From positions 15,580,001-15,644,000 of the forward strand of contig JAFFSR010000220.1 of the NCBI GenBank assembly GCA_017163975.1: a stretch of DNA of 64,000 bases. The letters run 5' to 3'. Of the stretch, positions 24,147 to 38,000 are shown one piece after another (the stretch's first letter is position 1; each line of letters opens with the position of its first letter). This DNA is from Anastatus disparis (lineage: Eukaryota; Arthropoda; Insecta; Hymenoptera; Eupelmidae). Under the pieces are notes generated by a model. The model searched no databases. It was not told where the DNA came from and was given only the letters and a program-made list of their open reading frames with translations. A program made the translations under genes and the position numbers.

Positions 24147-27100
24147 TATATATTATTTTAATTGTGAAATATTTTGTTTCGCAAATAAATATAAATTATC
24201 AACAAACAAATTACATTCGAGATAAATTTTATGGTTCAAACTAAAACTTGAACCTCTTGGTATTTTTTAAAAATAAAATCCATTTTTTTCCGAGGTCGGG
24301 TAATTAAAATATATTTATTTATTATTAACTTTGAACCAAGTAACATACTTCAATTTTTTTATCAACATTTTCGATCAACAAAATTTAGAATCAATTGTAT
24401 ATTTACAAATAGAATTTAGAAAAAAATGTTGAAGTATTATCACGAAGATGTTTCTGGGATGTTTTAGTTTTTTCGTACCATATAACGTTGACGAACGCGG
24501 GCGTATATATAACTGTTTTACTTGCGTATCGTGTTTGCCGATTTTTCGTATTAGTAAGTGTCCACTTGCGACACAGTCGCTACTTATTTGGATCGTAGAG
24601 ATCGAAATTGACGATTCAAAAATTTTTTTAAGCCATTGAAAATTATTTATAGCAGAAATGTTTTTTATGTCATTATTGACTACAATTTATTTATTTAATA
24701 TAAATAAAATTAATATGTTAAAAATTAATAAATTAAATAATTCTTTGTTATTCAAAATTATTTATATTGATTTCATTTTATGAGAATCCAAAGTTTTTAG
24801 ACGACTACAATAACATTTGACATCTTAATGCTTTATTTTTATGAATCCTTATGATCAGATCAATAAATCGATTTTTATTTCCCATAAAATAAAAAAAACA
24901 CTATGACTGAAAAGATGAGGCTTCTGAAAGCATCTACGTCAACAATATAATCTTACAAAAAACCAAAAAAACCTCAAACCTCCAGAAAATTTTTTTCTGA
25001 TGTTCAACACATGTGTCTCGTCATAATCTTTCGACGCTTTCATAAAGAAAAACTTATCCCAAGAAAGGACGCAATGAAAATACATATTCATTTTTTCTAA
25101 GCACCACGATACAACTCATCTTGAATCAGAAGCTGTATGGTTTCCTTCTTTTCTTCAAAACTTATAAAAATAAATTCTTTGTGATGTACATACAGAACTT
25201 TTTAATTTTAAAATAGAAACAAGACGAAGATTACACGCATCTGTTTTTCGTTGGAACGTTGACAAAACGAACAAGTTTAATTATACGCTTTGATGGGACA
25301 TGAGAAAAGTAGGTTTTTTTTTGGCTTTTATCCTTCGATTATGGAATTTAACGATTATTGAAACGATCGTTATTACTTTCTTTATTCTATTTTTGGTCAT
25401 AAAGGTTATTTCACTACATTTGGACAAGATAAAATGATAACATTTTGGCGATTGGCCATTTTTTAAAATTTATTGTATTGACTTTAGGGTTCGTATAAAA
25501 AAATCATTATTTTAAATTCAAATAAAAATAATTTTCATTTATTTAGATTTTACTATACATTGTTATATATTTATTTAATATTTAACATTCAATAAATGTT
25601 CGTAGATTAATGAAACAAAGTTATTTTAATAAATTATTTAATTTTAAATTCATGCAAACCAAATATTAAAAATACAGTTTTTAAATCATTCGTGTATAAC
25701 GTTTGAAATAAAATTTAAATAATAAATAAGTTTACGCATTGGAAATGTAAATGACCTGGTACGTATTTATTAAGCATAAAGCGAACAGTAAAATAAATAA
25801 ATTCAATGAAGTTAGCAAAATTTCATACCACTGATAAACGAAAAAAAACAAGAAAATTGTTAATTAAATTATAATGATGAATTGTTTTCGTCTCAAGTAA
25901 CGCGGATGTTTCAACTAAAAGAATGTGTTATTTTGAAAAACAGCGGATGACGGAAGAGGTAGTGAATCAATATGTTAAATTGTATAATGTTTATAATTCT
26001 TTTTTTTTAAATATCTTATACTTTCTTTTGCAAAATAATAAAACAATGTTAATGCAGTTTTATGAAGTAGTTTTAATTATCATCAAAGGAATGTTGATTC
26101 AAATGTCAATTAAACCTTTGATAATTTATTTATTTTTATGGAAATTCTATGTGGAAAAGCTTTTTATATTAAATATAACAAAATACTGAATTAAATATCA
26201 AATAATTATATCATTAAATAAAGAATAGAACATGTTGTTTAAAAAAGATTCATCGGTTGCTTTTTTATGATTATTATACAGCTAAACATTAAAATGATAT
26301 AAAAAATTGTAAAACGTAATTTGTATTCTATTATCACATAATTCCATGTAAATAATAATAAAAAAATTTAAGGAACTGTAACATAGATACATCTTTTTTA
26401 GCTACCAAATATTGTTTTGTTGTATTTTTCTTTATTCTCCAAACTTAAGCAAAAAAATTAAACCCCCATACATGTTCCCCTGATATTTTGACTTTGAATA
26501 ATAAGCCTAAGTTTCAAATATTTTCTAAACTCCAAATATTCTCTCCCGTATACACACAAAATATATAAATCACATACACCCAAAAAAATAAAATAAAAAA
26601 ATTCTTAACCGCTCGACTCATTCTTAAAACTTGCATTCCACATGTGTTTCGTCGTATAAACATCGACGTATATAGCATATAAAGTAAAAGACAAGCTTCA
26701 ACTATACGCGTGTATGAGTCACTATATATAATGGATATAATAGTATAGTGTACGATGTTTAAAAGTTCCTTTATACATGCACTTTTTTTTTAAACTTAAC
26801 GCTTGCGGAATTTTTTGCGTATCTATGGAAGTTTTAGTTTTGATTTAGTGTTAATTTGCGATGGAAAATGACTAATTTTTTAAATGCTGAGCTATACGAT
26901 ATGGATTATTTTTCAAATTTTAAGATTTTATTTGTTAAAAGTTGTATTAAAGCAAGAAATTAAGTAAAACTTTTTTATTATTTAATTTATATACTATTGC
27001 TTGGATAGAATCTTCAATCAAAAAAATATCCATGTCAATAATTCAATTATGATATGGATAATGTTATATCTGGATCTTTACGGTAAATCATATATCTAGA

Positions 27101-30053
27101 AAGGATGACTCATTCGTATTAGAATAATCAATTCTAGCTCAAGATTATATATTAATTGTAACAATGATTCTACGTATAGATTATAAAATTGAAAATTTCT
27201 ATATCTCACAGATATTACGCTTGAATTAAAAAAAATAAAAAAGAATTGCTAACGCATCTCATGTACTCGTCACCTTGGAATTCAACGATAAAGACTAATG
27301 TAAATATTGTTCATCATTGAAAAAAAAAAGATTCTATATATACTTCTGATATAATGAAAATTATTTTGTGTATTAAAATACGTGAAATCGAGTAGGCCCA
27401 GTCATAATAAATATTTTTTCGATAAAGATTGAACGTTCGAGCAAAGTAAATTTACAATGTATTTCGTTCGTTCGATTAAAAAGTAAAAAAGAAACGTTTA
27501 ATCAACACTGAAAATAAATATTCATTGGAGCAAAAAAAAAAGAAGCCTTCGTTATGAAATATAGTCGTCGATAAAATACCAAAATCACATATTTTACAAA
27601 TTAAAAGAAGTGAGACTATTATGGTATTTCTTTTCTTGTTTTTCTTCTTCTTCTTCTTCCAACGATTCTGATCAAATCAGCGCTAAAAACAGCTCTAAAA
27701 GGCATATTATACTGTTATGTGTGGAGAAGTTGTTTCGATTGACCTTATCATTAAAAAATCTGCCTTTGAATTTTTATTGTACATATATGCGCGATTTAAA
27801 ATCGCGTCACTTGTATAAGGAGTGGTTATAAAAGTTAACAGACGAGTTAGAGGATGTAGTAAGAAGAAAAAATAAAACTTTGCAGACTTCAATACAATCA
27901 ATTTTATGATAAAATTTTGAATTTTTATAAAAATTTATCTCATTAAAAGTTATTAAAAATTATGAAAACAAAATATTTAAAAGATCTGATTTTGTTACTT
28001 AATTATGTTAATATTTGCTTATATTTTAAAGTAAAAAAAACTTCCTTAAGGTAAAAATAATATATTTGACTCTAAATTATACAAAATGTGTTTTCTATTT
28101 ATAAATCCATTAATTTTAGTTAACTATTCACGTAAACGAGAATTCAAAGTCTAAATAGACTCACAAAAACTCGAGAGCTAATATCGTCGATGATAAGAAG
28201 CCTGATGTTTTACGTGAAAGAAAATGTAATCAATGATGATTCAACAATATTATAATAGTTCCACAGATATTACCCGCGGACATAAACAGGTTGAGTAAAA
28301 AATAAAAAGAGGAAAAAAAAAGCTCGAGGAATTCCATTCGCGTAATGTTCAATGGATGTTAGTTTACCTCCTATTACTCGCTATGAAGTCATATGATACT
28401 TTTTATAATACTTGAAATCATTGAGTCCAAGCGCGTTCAATTTCTCTTCTCCTTTGTATTCTTATAGAATTCGTTTTCTATTTGCGGATTATATGCAAAC
28501 TGCTAAGGTTATATATATAAGTTTAGCGATGACGATTATACGCTGCTACAAGATGGAGAAAGGAAGTGTCGTTTTCTTTTCTTTCTTTTTTGGTTGAAGA
28601 TGAGGTTTATTCGACGTACGATGAATATGGTTTTTGGATGAACGTTTGAATAATAAAAATTGAAAATGCAAAGGTTTTTTGCATTAAATTTAATGGCAGT
28701 TACGTGGAACGGAAAATCAATTTTTTATGAAAAATATGATAAATTATAATAGTCAAGTAATGACTCATAAAATAAAAAATATTTTTTGTTATTTGAGTTA
28801 TTAATAATAAGTAATGACTAATGTTAAGTAAACAATTGCTAAAACATTACTGAATGATAAATTGTATTAATACTAATGTTTTCCCAACAATGTATTAATC
28901 TTAAAAATTATTGTAATAAATTGTCATAAAAGAGCATGGTGAGAGTGATATTTCTAAAAATTTAACAAAACTATCAGGGTAAAATTTTCTTTTTTTCTAC
29001 ATTCTTTTACGATATTCATACCTTAATAAAAATAAAACAATTCATCAATTTTTTCTTACTGAATCAAGACTTATAAATAGGTTATAAGAATTTTTTTATT
29101 ATCGTGATAAGAAAGGTTATTATTATTAATTCTTTGCTTCATAATTGTACTTTAGATTTACATATATTGTACAAGACATTCTCTCAAATGTCGTTTACGT
29201 TTAATTACCGGTCTAAACTACTTAGAATGCATTAGAACATTTGGATACCATAACAGGGTCTGTTAGCCATTATACTCTGTGTAATTATATATTTTGAACA
29301 ATGTTTTAATTTTAAATAATTATTTACAAAATTTTTTATAATTTTTATTAAATTTCAACTATAAAAATTAGTATTATTTATGTTATATATTATAACTTTT
29401 ACAACATGGTATTTTTAAGTATTATAAAAAAAAATGATTTTTTATTAAAATTTTCGAATAATATTTCTTCAATAAAATGTTTTATAATGTTTAATCGATT
29501 TTCAAAACATTGTAATAATTCAATAATAAAAACTAACGCTCTAAGCTTTTAATAGATGTAAAATAGATATTATTTTTAGTAAAGGACATTGCGATTGTAA
29601 GGATCAAGGATAAAAAAAGTATATTTTAGATTACTGTTTTGTTGGCTGCAAGCATAATCTGTATACATGATTCCTCGAATGCTTGACCTTGTTAACCAGT
29701 TGACCCAGAACAGGTGTCCGCGCACTGTGTTCTAGGCTGTATTTTATACTAACAAGCAATGAGGACATGATATATCTGCCGATGAAGCATGGAAACGTGA
29801 AGAGATTATTTTTCTTAAACTTTTATCTCATGGATTTTACAAGACAATTTTTTAATAATTTATTATGAATTTTTCATGCTTTTGTATTTTTTAATATTAA
29901 GTTTCGTTTTTTTTTATTATATGTTAAATAAGAAAATTATAAAAAAACTATCAAAATTTTTATTGAATAATCTTAGTTTGAAAAACATAATATGTTTGCT
30001 AATTTAGAGTTTATAAACGAAATATTTAAAATAATCGCAAAGCTAAATCAGAT
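24147..30053. other. Mostly A/T-rich non-coding DNA
   Basis: A doubtful ATG frame lies at 24448-24553 and ends at a donor-like GTAAGT (24554-24559). Its translation begins with a hydrophobic run and is CpG-richer than its surroundings, but nothing else supports an exon. A CTT/TTC repeat lies at 27640-27660. A conspicuous mixed-composition patch at 29640-29790 contains two nuclear-receptor type half-sites. The frames at 25923-26189, 27610-27831 and 28412-28597 show no recognisable domain and are probably chance. Confidence 0.4.
29684..29706 (-). promoter_or_regulatory. Paired nuclear-receptor half-sites
   Basis: The plus strand carries TGACCT at 29684-29689 and TGACCC at 29701-29706. On the minus strand these are GGGTCA and AGGTCA in direct orientation, 11 bases apart. 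The second extends to ACAAGGTCA, close to the monomer site of FTZ-F1/ERR-type receptors. This sits in a G+C-richer patch, which adds some weight, but single half-sites are common by chance. Confidence 0.2.
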
Positions 30054-30091
30054 AGCAAATCCTGTATCACTAAAAATTGTCAAGAATATTT

Positions 30092-30182
30092 ATTTTTTTA
30101 CACAGAGCACGTACAGTGGGTACTTTACTCCCTCCCAGCGAAAAGTAAAGTAACCCACTGCACGCTACCTGTGTAAAAAAAT
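30092..30182. mobile_element. 91-bp palindromic element
   Basis: A perfect 14-bp terminal inverted repeat (ATTTTTTTACACAG at 30092-30105, mirrored at 30169-30182) encloses a second inverted pair. The inner arms are CAGTGGGTACTTTACT at 30114-30129 and its complement, with one extra base, at 30144-30160. The loop is G/C-rich. It is non-coding. The structure suggests a very small fold-back MITE or a structured RNA. It lies inside the roughly 200 bp that distinguish this locus from the related flank near 43.7 kb, which suggests it was inserted there. Confidence 0.6.
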
Positions 30183-30383
30183 CGTATATTCACCACGGGA
30201 ACAAATAAAAAATGCCTTGAATCGTATGTTTGATTTAGATATAAATATTTCATACATTTTTAATTTTTACTCACTCGGTGAATAATATAATAATATCCAG
30301 TAATTAAAAAAAAAATAAATACGCTATCACCAGATAAATAACGATCGAAATAAGATCGATACAAGAATAACAGCAAAAGTGAA

Positions 30384-30588
30384 TTTATTTTTTTTAAATT
30401 TATTTAACGTCGCTGTATTTAGACTATCAATGCGATGCTAATTAGCGACGGAGGTTGTCAGTGTGTTCGCGAACAAAGCACATGTAATGTACAGTGGTGC
30501 TTGTATAAATTAGCTGGGAGTGGGATACGAACAAGGAATCTCAAGATTGGGAATCCATCGCTCTACCGAGTGAGCCACTGACGACCTC
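30384..30588 (-). mobile_element. tRNA-headed SINE, copy 2
   Basis: The A box (TGGCTCACTCGG) is intact and the B box is damaged (GTTCGTATCC). The anticodon-like region differs from the other copies. The 3' hairpin arms are perfect (CGTCGCT/AGCGACG). The head-to-middle helix has one mismatch. The downstream (lower-coordinate) flank resembles that of copy 5 near 43.7 kb. Confidence 0.9.
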
Positions 30589-32374
30589 TCGAAAACTAAT
30601 ACAAATAAGAAAATATAAAATTGGCATAAGATACCAAAAAAACTTTCTTACACTAGTAATAAAAGTGCATAGAAAGATGGAGGTTTTAGAACACAGTAAT
30701 CAGAAATAATTTTTTTTAATAACAAATAAAAAATCTTTATTTTTAATTAATATTTGTAAACTTTGTATTATATTTATTAAAATTGGATTGCAAAATTATA
30801 AATGTATTTATTTATTATATGTATTTAATTTTTTGCTGTTGTTTATATTTTAATATAGAACCTCGTATTTTACATCGTTAAGAGAATTAACCAGTTTTGA
30901 TCATTAGATCATTAAGTTCTTAATATTTTATTTTTAATCAAAATTAAAAGTGTTATATATTCATATATTTTTTTTATTCATAAAACATAAAAATTATATT
31001 ATCAAATAATTTTATTATTAATAAAAAACTAATTATTTTATATTTAACAAAAGCATAATCCTCAGCTCTTGATCAAATATTTTAAATAGAATAAAATCCT
31101 TTTAAAATAAAATATATAATTTACATACAAAAAATGCATTTATAGTCGTTAAAAATACAAAATAATGTTACCAACTTATAAAAAAATTGCATCTTTGAAT
31201 TTCATGTAGAAACGATCAAGCAAACATGAACTGAAAGCAGTCTCTTGTTTTTGATCAATCGATCATTACGAAAAAGAAAAGAAACAGAAGAAGAGAAAAA
31301 AAAATCATTATCTTCGAGGATGATGAATTGACCCTGGCTATACGTAATGCTCTTGACTTCGATAAGCATCATTATCCAAGGATTTAGGACAACTTTAAGT
31401 TGTATGTGTCATAGGGACATAAGTTTTAATACCGAAATCGGTTATATGCGCCTTATATATGCATTTCTTAACATTTTTATTTTTACAAAAGAGGCTGTAT
31501 ATATATAAAGAGGCAGGCATTTGGTTTATTTTTATAAATGCATACTTCATTCTCCGATCCATGCTCAACTTGAGATAGTTCAGAGCAAAATATGGAAAAG
31601 CAGAGTTATAAACCCCAACGCTCAATATTTCTCTAGTTGCAGAATTAAAGAAAATCACTAAAAGTTACTAGATTTTCAATGCATAATTCTTTAGCATTAA
31701 TACTAACGCGCAACTGTTTTTAAATGAAGCTACGTTAATCCTATAGCATATCAAAATTATTTTCCAAGTTACATATTGTACTACTTTTAACTTATCACTA
31801 ATTAATTTTTTCGTCAAATCTTAAACACTTAGGAAAATAAATTCGATATACTATGTTTTTCGAGGATTTCGAGCTCATTAAAACCACGCTATAATGCTAG
31901 ATTATAAGCATTTGATCTTTATATTTTCTTTAAGCGCAACTAAAAATTGAGCGTTATGCTTTTTCCATATTGACATCTGAAAACCACTCTAGAGGAAATG
32001 TCTCCTAGTTAGTCGAAGGAGATTTAATTTTGTACGTGGTTTGGATAATTTTTCCTTTTCTTTTTCATTTTATTTTTACAAACACAAGATTATTTGCACT
32101 TGGCACAATGAGTCGATTTCTTTTTGGTATGTAGGGCACGTTTAAAATGGATAGGCCACCGCTTGATAATTGTACGATAAAAAGATGAATGGATTTTTGG
32201 CAATGTTGTTCAAGTTTATATAGTAATGTTTGTTGTCATGCGTAAATTTTAAAAAATATTTAAAACTTTTTAAGGCTTTATTATAAAAAAAGTAGTGCGT
32301 TTAAAATGTTTTCGAATTATTTTGATACAAGAATTTGATATTTATATTCTATATTAATCAATAGCATAAATCAA
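30589..32374. other. A/T-rich non-coding DNA
   Basis: No gene or repeat is recognised between SINE copies 2 and 3. The minus-strand frame at 31395-31658 shows no known domain. Confidence 0.5.
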
Positions 32375-32574
32375 TTTTTTTATTATTATTTAACGTCGCT
32401 GTATTTATGCTATGATGGCGATGCTAATTAGCGACGAAGGTCGTCAGTGTGTTTGTGAACAAAGCACATGTAACGTATAGTGGTGCTTGCATCAATCGTC
32501 TGAGAGCAGGAATCGAACTCGGGACCTCGAGATTACGAATCCATCGCTCTACCGAATGAGCCACTGACGACTTC
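32375..32574 (-). mobile_element. tRNA-headed SINE, copy 3
   Basis: This copy has a well-preserved pol III promoter: A box TGGCTCATTCGG and B box GAGTTCGATTCC. A 10-bp core of the head-to-middle helix (GTCGTCAGTG with CACTGACGAC) and the 3' hairpin arms are intact. The tail is T-rich on the plus strand (32375-32390). It is one of the best copies for building a family consensus. Confidence 0.9.
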
Positions 32575-34825
32575 GATATTAAATAAATAATATGTTTTGA
32601 TGAAATTGTAATTTTCTTCGGCGGAACATAATTGTTAAATAGCTATAAGAAAGTTAATAATTTTAGAATAAATTTTAAATCATTCGATTTTTATAATTCG
32701 AAAAATCAAAGTATAAATACAGTTAATTTATCAAAATATGTCATTTTTGGATTCATTATTTGATGACATTTTAAAAATAACTTTTTGCTTTTATTAAGTT
32801 TATTTTGTATTTAAAAAAATTGTGAAATGATTAAAATTTATAAAAAAATATTGATCTGAAATTTTAGTATAGAAATACAACTGTAATATAAAATATTTTC
32901 TTTTTGGAACTCACAAAACATAATATTTAAAAAATAAGCTTATTTAACTATTTAAATTTTATTTTATGAGATTGCAATGCGTTTTTCTTAAAAGATATTG
33001 TGTGCAAACGGATTATAAGCAGTAAGCATTTTCCAATTTACCATTTGTATTAACTTTATGTCTCTATAAAAAAAAGAAATACCAAAAAGCTCACGTGGCA
33101 TGAAACGTTCAGTGACCTCGACAGTTGAGTACATCCAAGTTTAGGCTAATTCACGCGATTCATCAATTTTACTATCTAGATGTGCACAAATATACATGAA
33201 TACTCATCGTATTTGCAAAAAGCCTTGGGTACTATTGAATTCGGCACTACTGTTAATCTTGGAACGTTTTGTGTCCTAGTTTCATTGTTGTCCTTACTTC
33301 TATTCAATCATATTCTTCTTATTCTATTTTTTTATATAAAAATGAATACATTTTATTCTTGTATAACATATTTTTTTGGTAGCTTAATAAATGATTTTCG
33401 AAAAATTTAATTATAAATTTAAATTAATAGAAATTTGTAGCTTTCTTTGGAATTAATGCAAGCATTTATTTTAAGTAGGTTTTGTATACATCTAAATTTT
33501 TTTGTTTTTCTTTTTTAATTAAGAGATTAAAGATTGTATGTTTACGTTTTGAAATTGCAAATTAATTAACTTTGTTCTATTTTGGCTTTTCTAGAACAGA
33601 TTGTTTATCGTTTGATTTAAGATGTTTACATTGCTGCACTTTGGATTTTAATTATTTATCAGCTGTTGTAAGGAATCTTTTTTTTTTTTTTAAATCTAAT
33701 CATACAATGCTCTTTTTTAAAATTTATTTGAATATATTACGTATTGAAGATTTATCAATGCTGGAATTACTTTTAAGCTCTTGCTTTGAAAAAATATTTG
33801 ATAAAATCTTACAATTAATCTTACGTATTCTTTCTTTCACAATACTTTTAAAGGTTGTTTTATTTAAACTAATTAACATTTTCAATTGAACGTTTTTATT
33901 ATCACGATTACATAGCAAAATAATGTGAAGATTGAAAATAACACTTTCTCAAGATATTCGAAAGCTTACGTATATACTTTTTTTCCTCTTCCGTGCGTAT
34001 TTTTTTTTTAATTCAAAAAATGTAAATATAAAAGAAACGGTGTCGTGTTTTGCGGTCAGATATATATATTGGCTCTCATTTTTTATATTCTGAAAATGTT
34101 AATCTTCCTGTTAAAAAGTTTTGTGGCCTCGCTTCGTCGTCGTCGTCATCGTCATCGCGGAAATAAAATGCAATATAACAACCCAAGCTCAATAGCCAGT
34201 TTAGTAAAGTCATGTCTTTTATATAGACAAACGTAAATAGCATATGTATTTTAATAACTGTGTTGCGGTAAATGAGATCTATTTCTAAGAAAATATTTTT
34301 TTATTTTTTTAACAAACGGTATGGTAAGCAATTTTTTTTTGTTTTTTGATCTAGTTGAAATTTTTTCTTGCATAAGTCTTTTTTTGAAGTTGATGAATTC
34401 GATTGTTTATGAAAAAAAAGATTGATTCGATGAAAGAAAAAATATTTCTGCGATTTTTAGATAGAAAGTAAAAATATGTAATTATGCTAGAAATATTCCA
34501 AATTCGTGCACTATTGGCATTTAAATATCATTTATACCTAAATTATAATTTAATACGTATTTTTTTATTTTCATTTGATGTAAGAATTGTTGAAAATATA
34601 CATTTCACGTGTATTTCAAAATTTATTCTAATGGGCTATAATTTTTTAGATATTCAACAATTGTTATTGTTTTTATGCATGTAGATCGTTCTGAAAAATT
34701 TTAATGTTTTTTGGATATCAAATGGAATATATTCTCAAAATACCTAATAAAATAACTAATGAACTATCTCAAAAACGAAGACCGAAAAAAGTAATCAAGT
34801 CCAATGTTATCATTAGTGTTAATGA
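32575..34825. other. A/T-rich non-coding DNA
   Basis: A mixed patch at 33080-33270 has no coding support. A short (TCG/TCATCG) trinucleotide repeat lies at about 34133-34158. The frames at 33180-33410, 33572-33889 and 34045-34236 are compositionally biased and not recognised. Confidence 0.5.
34133..34158. repeat. TCG/TCA trinucleotide repeat
   Basis: A short G+C-richer trinucleotide run of TCG units, passing into TCATCG units, stands out in A/T-rich surroundings. Confidence 0.7.
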
Positions 34826-35020
34826 TTTATTTTATTTAACGTCGCTGTGTTTATGCTATCGTTGCGATGCAAATTAGCGACTGAGGTTTGCAGAGTGTTA
34901 GTGAACAAAGCACATGTAATGTACAGTGATGCTTGAATAAATTGGCAGAGAACAGGATTCGATTTCGGATCCTCGAGATTACAAATCCATCACTCTACCG
35001 ACTGAGCCACTGACAACCTC
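34826..35020 (-). mobile_element. tRNA-headed SINE, copy 4
   Basis: The A box is TGGCTCAGTCGG and the B box is degraded (ATCGAATCC). The head reads GAGGTTGTCAGTGG, and the middle ends AACCTC, so the closing pair that is C-G in the inferred consensus is T-A here. The 3' hairpin keeps six of seven pairs, with the basal pair lost. Confidence 0.88.
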
Positions 35021-38000
35021 TTACGAATTTGCTTTTAAAAACAAAAAAACATTTATATATCTAGATATATATGCATGTTGTTGCGTAAACGTTGCATTTT
35101 CATTTTATTTTATTATTTTAATAATTATGACTGATGGATATTGTACGACTGATTTTTATATTCATAGATTTGCATGTATATTTTTCTTTTTCTTTTTCTT
35201 TTATCTTTTGGTAAGGAACAGTGATAACTTTTACAATATTTATATTATTATCTTCGCTTTTATACAGTCTATTACACGCTTTTTTTTGTACTTCGTTACA
35301 AAATAAATATCATTTAATTATACAATTAGTATCTATTACTGTACTGTAACAATTATAGATCGATATTGTTATTAATAACTCAATGGATAATAAAAAATGG
35401 GAAAGTATATGAATAATCGATCGAACATAAAAAAAGTAACATTAAAGTTCAGTGTCGTTTAACATAAATGTTATATGCTCTTTAAAATCAAGTGCCCATA
35501 AACACGCAATAGTTCATTGGCTTTAATAAAGTATATACACTAATATGTGTATGGTATATATATATATGCAAGCCCTTGGCAACAAGAAGAGTAATTAATA
35601 TTTAATCGGAACATGATATCGGACGTAAGAGCTTTGCAACTAGACCGTGAACTTGGCGCCAAGTGCTATGGCATTTAAGGAGTACAGTATAAGTATAGTT
35701 TAGTTTTGATGTATAATAAAAAAATGAAAAATAAAATAACAGTTTAACGATAGTGCAACTTAAGCGAGCTAATTTTAGATTATTAACAGAATATTGTTGT
35801 TAAATTAATGCATGTTATTTATCGTTTTTGTAAAAATAACTTTATTCTTAATTGTTTTGTTCAAGTTATTTTATGTTATATTATTAATTTGTAAAATTAT
35901 TTGTCCACCTAAATAGATAATTTTCACCTATCAGCGGTAGTTTAGAACGAAATAAATTTTTCTCTTAGCATTTTATTGAAACTTAATTTCGTTGTATTTT
36001 TATGAGTACTCTATAATTAGGAAGTGTAAAAATAATTAAGTAGTAATTAAATTTCAATCATCAAATATTCTGAATCATCAAAGATTATTTTAGGCTTTTA
36101 AAAATTTTAATTCGGGAAAAACAGTTAGCCTGGTAAATTATATTTTCACAGGAAAATTAGTAGCTTTTAATTACTTTTTTATCTTATTAATTGTTTACAC
36201 ATTTAAAAGAAGAAAAAGTATTCAGTTTATCTTAAATATCAGGTAACATTCTAAAATTAAAGTTTTTAAATTCTCACGTACTTTATTCTGCTGTCTTTGG
36301 GAACAATAAGTTACAGTTTACTGTTTTTACTTAAAGTTTTCCAACAACAAACAACGCACTTAAATATAATTAAGATAAAAACATAATACTAAAATTACAA
36401 TTAATTTTGTAAATGAAAATATTATATTTAACTCTAATTACAACAAAATCACTTCCAAAAAACTACATAATCGAAGGAACTAATAAACTTCCAGTCAATA
36501 ATTCATTAAGTTTGTTTTACAATGAAAATCATCCTTCCCAAGAGTATACGAGCATGCTCATCCATTAATCTTTCTCACGTTACACGTAAATACATAGAAA
36601 ACCGACCCACTTTCATGAATAATGAGTCCAACTGCACTTGGCCATGTCTGGTATACTGGTGCATAAAAAGTGCGTGTATTATCAAGTTTAAAATGCCTAA
36701 ACGTTAAGTGGTCCTAATATCTTCAAGCTTTACTTTTGCCAAGCCCTCCGTTTTATCTAACTTGGCTTCCGCTATTAATTGCATTTTAAGTGCGTCTTAA
36801 CTTACACGATCGTTACTTTGGATTTTAGAATGTAAGTGATATGTATACGTGTATGTACGTTTTACGTTCTCAAATGGAAGTTTGGAAATTTTTTCAAATT
36901 CTTCAAATTAAAAAATTGATGATCTGTGAAATCTTTTAATGAGAATTTAAAGAACGTCGTGAATAATCAATGGAATTTCAAAAAATCATTTAGATTTTAG
37001 ATAATTACTATATTTAAATTAGTTATAAGTACTATATATTTAAATCTGATTAGACATTAACAATGTTATTACTTTCTATTATATTCACAGCAATCATAAT
37101 TGAAAAAAATAAAACAAAGATTTATAACGAATTAAACATCAAAATTATTTTAAAAAAGAAAATTAAAATTTTTAAGCGTAACCACTACATATAATATTAG
37201 TTACTTATTAAAAGCTTCAAAAAATATAAAAATGTATATATTCGTTCACTAAAATCTATCGGTAAAGAAAAACTTCAATACACGCAATTTGCAGGAAATC
37301 GTTAAAAAAAATCAGTGCGCCAGCGAAAAAAACAACGCATTTCATCATTCTGTCGAAAATGTGAAACTCGCAAATTCCTTTTGCGCACACGTACATAAAG
37401 AATAATAAAAAAAAAGGCATTGCACTTTGTTGAAGTAAAACGCACATAGAAATAAAGAGTAAAGAAAGAAGATATTCCACGTCATTAACAGTTTAAACGG
37501 CCAGAATTTGCGAGAAAGAAAAAAAGGAAAAAAAAAAAAAAATATGTATATGCTTTTACATCGCACGATTTTAAAGAGCTGAGACACGCCGAGTGAAAAG
37601 ACTTCATTATAATGCTGAAATATAAGAATAAATGAGAATGCGTGATCTGTACAAGTAAACTCGGGTGTAATTACACTGGCGCCTGATTCATTTAAAGAAT
37701 CTTTCCTTTTATGGTTAAAATTTTTTTTATATAATAACGTTACATCTTATTCATCTTTTATTAATTTTTATCAGTTTCGCATAGTCACGTCTTAGCAGTT
37801 GCAATAATAAAACACATTTATTGTTTGAAATTCTTTTTAAATTTAGAAAAATTTATATTATAAATTTTGAATAATTTTTAATTTAATAAATGTGATTTAA
37901 AAAATAATTTAAAAATAAAATAAAATACTATAGTAGCGATTAACTATTATTCTACATTTCTCAAAATTGTGACGAATTACGCTTTTTATGTCCTTTTTTG

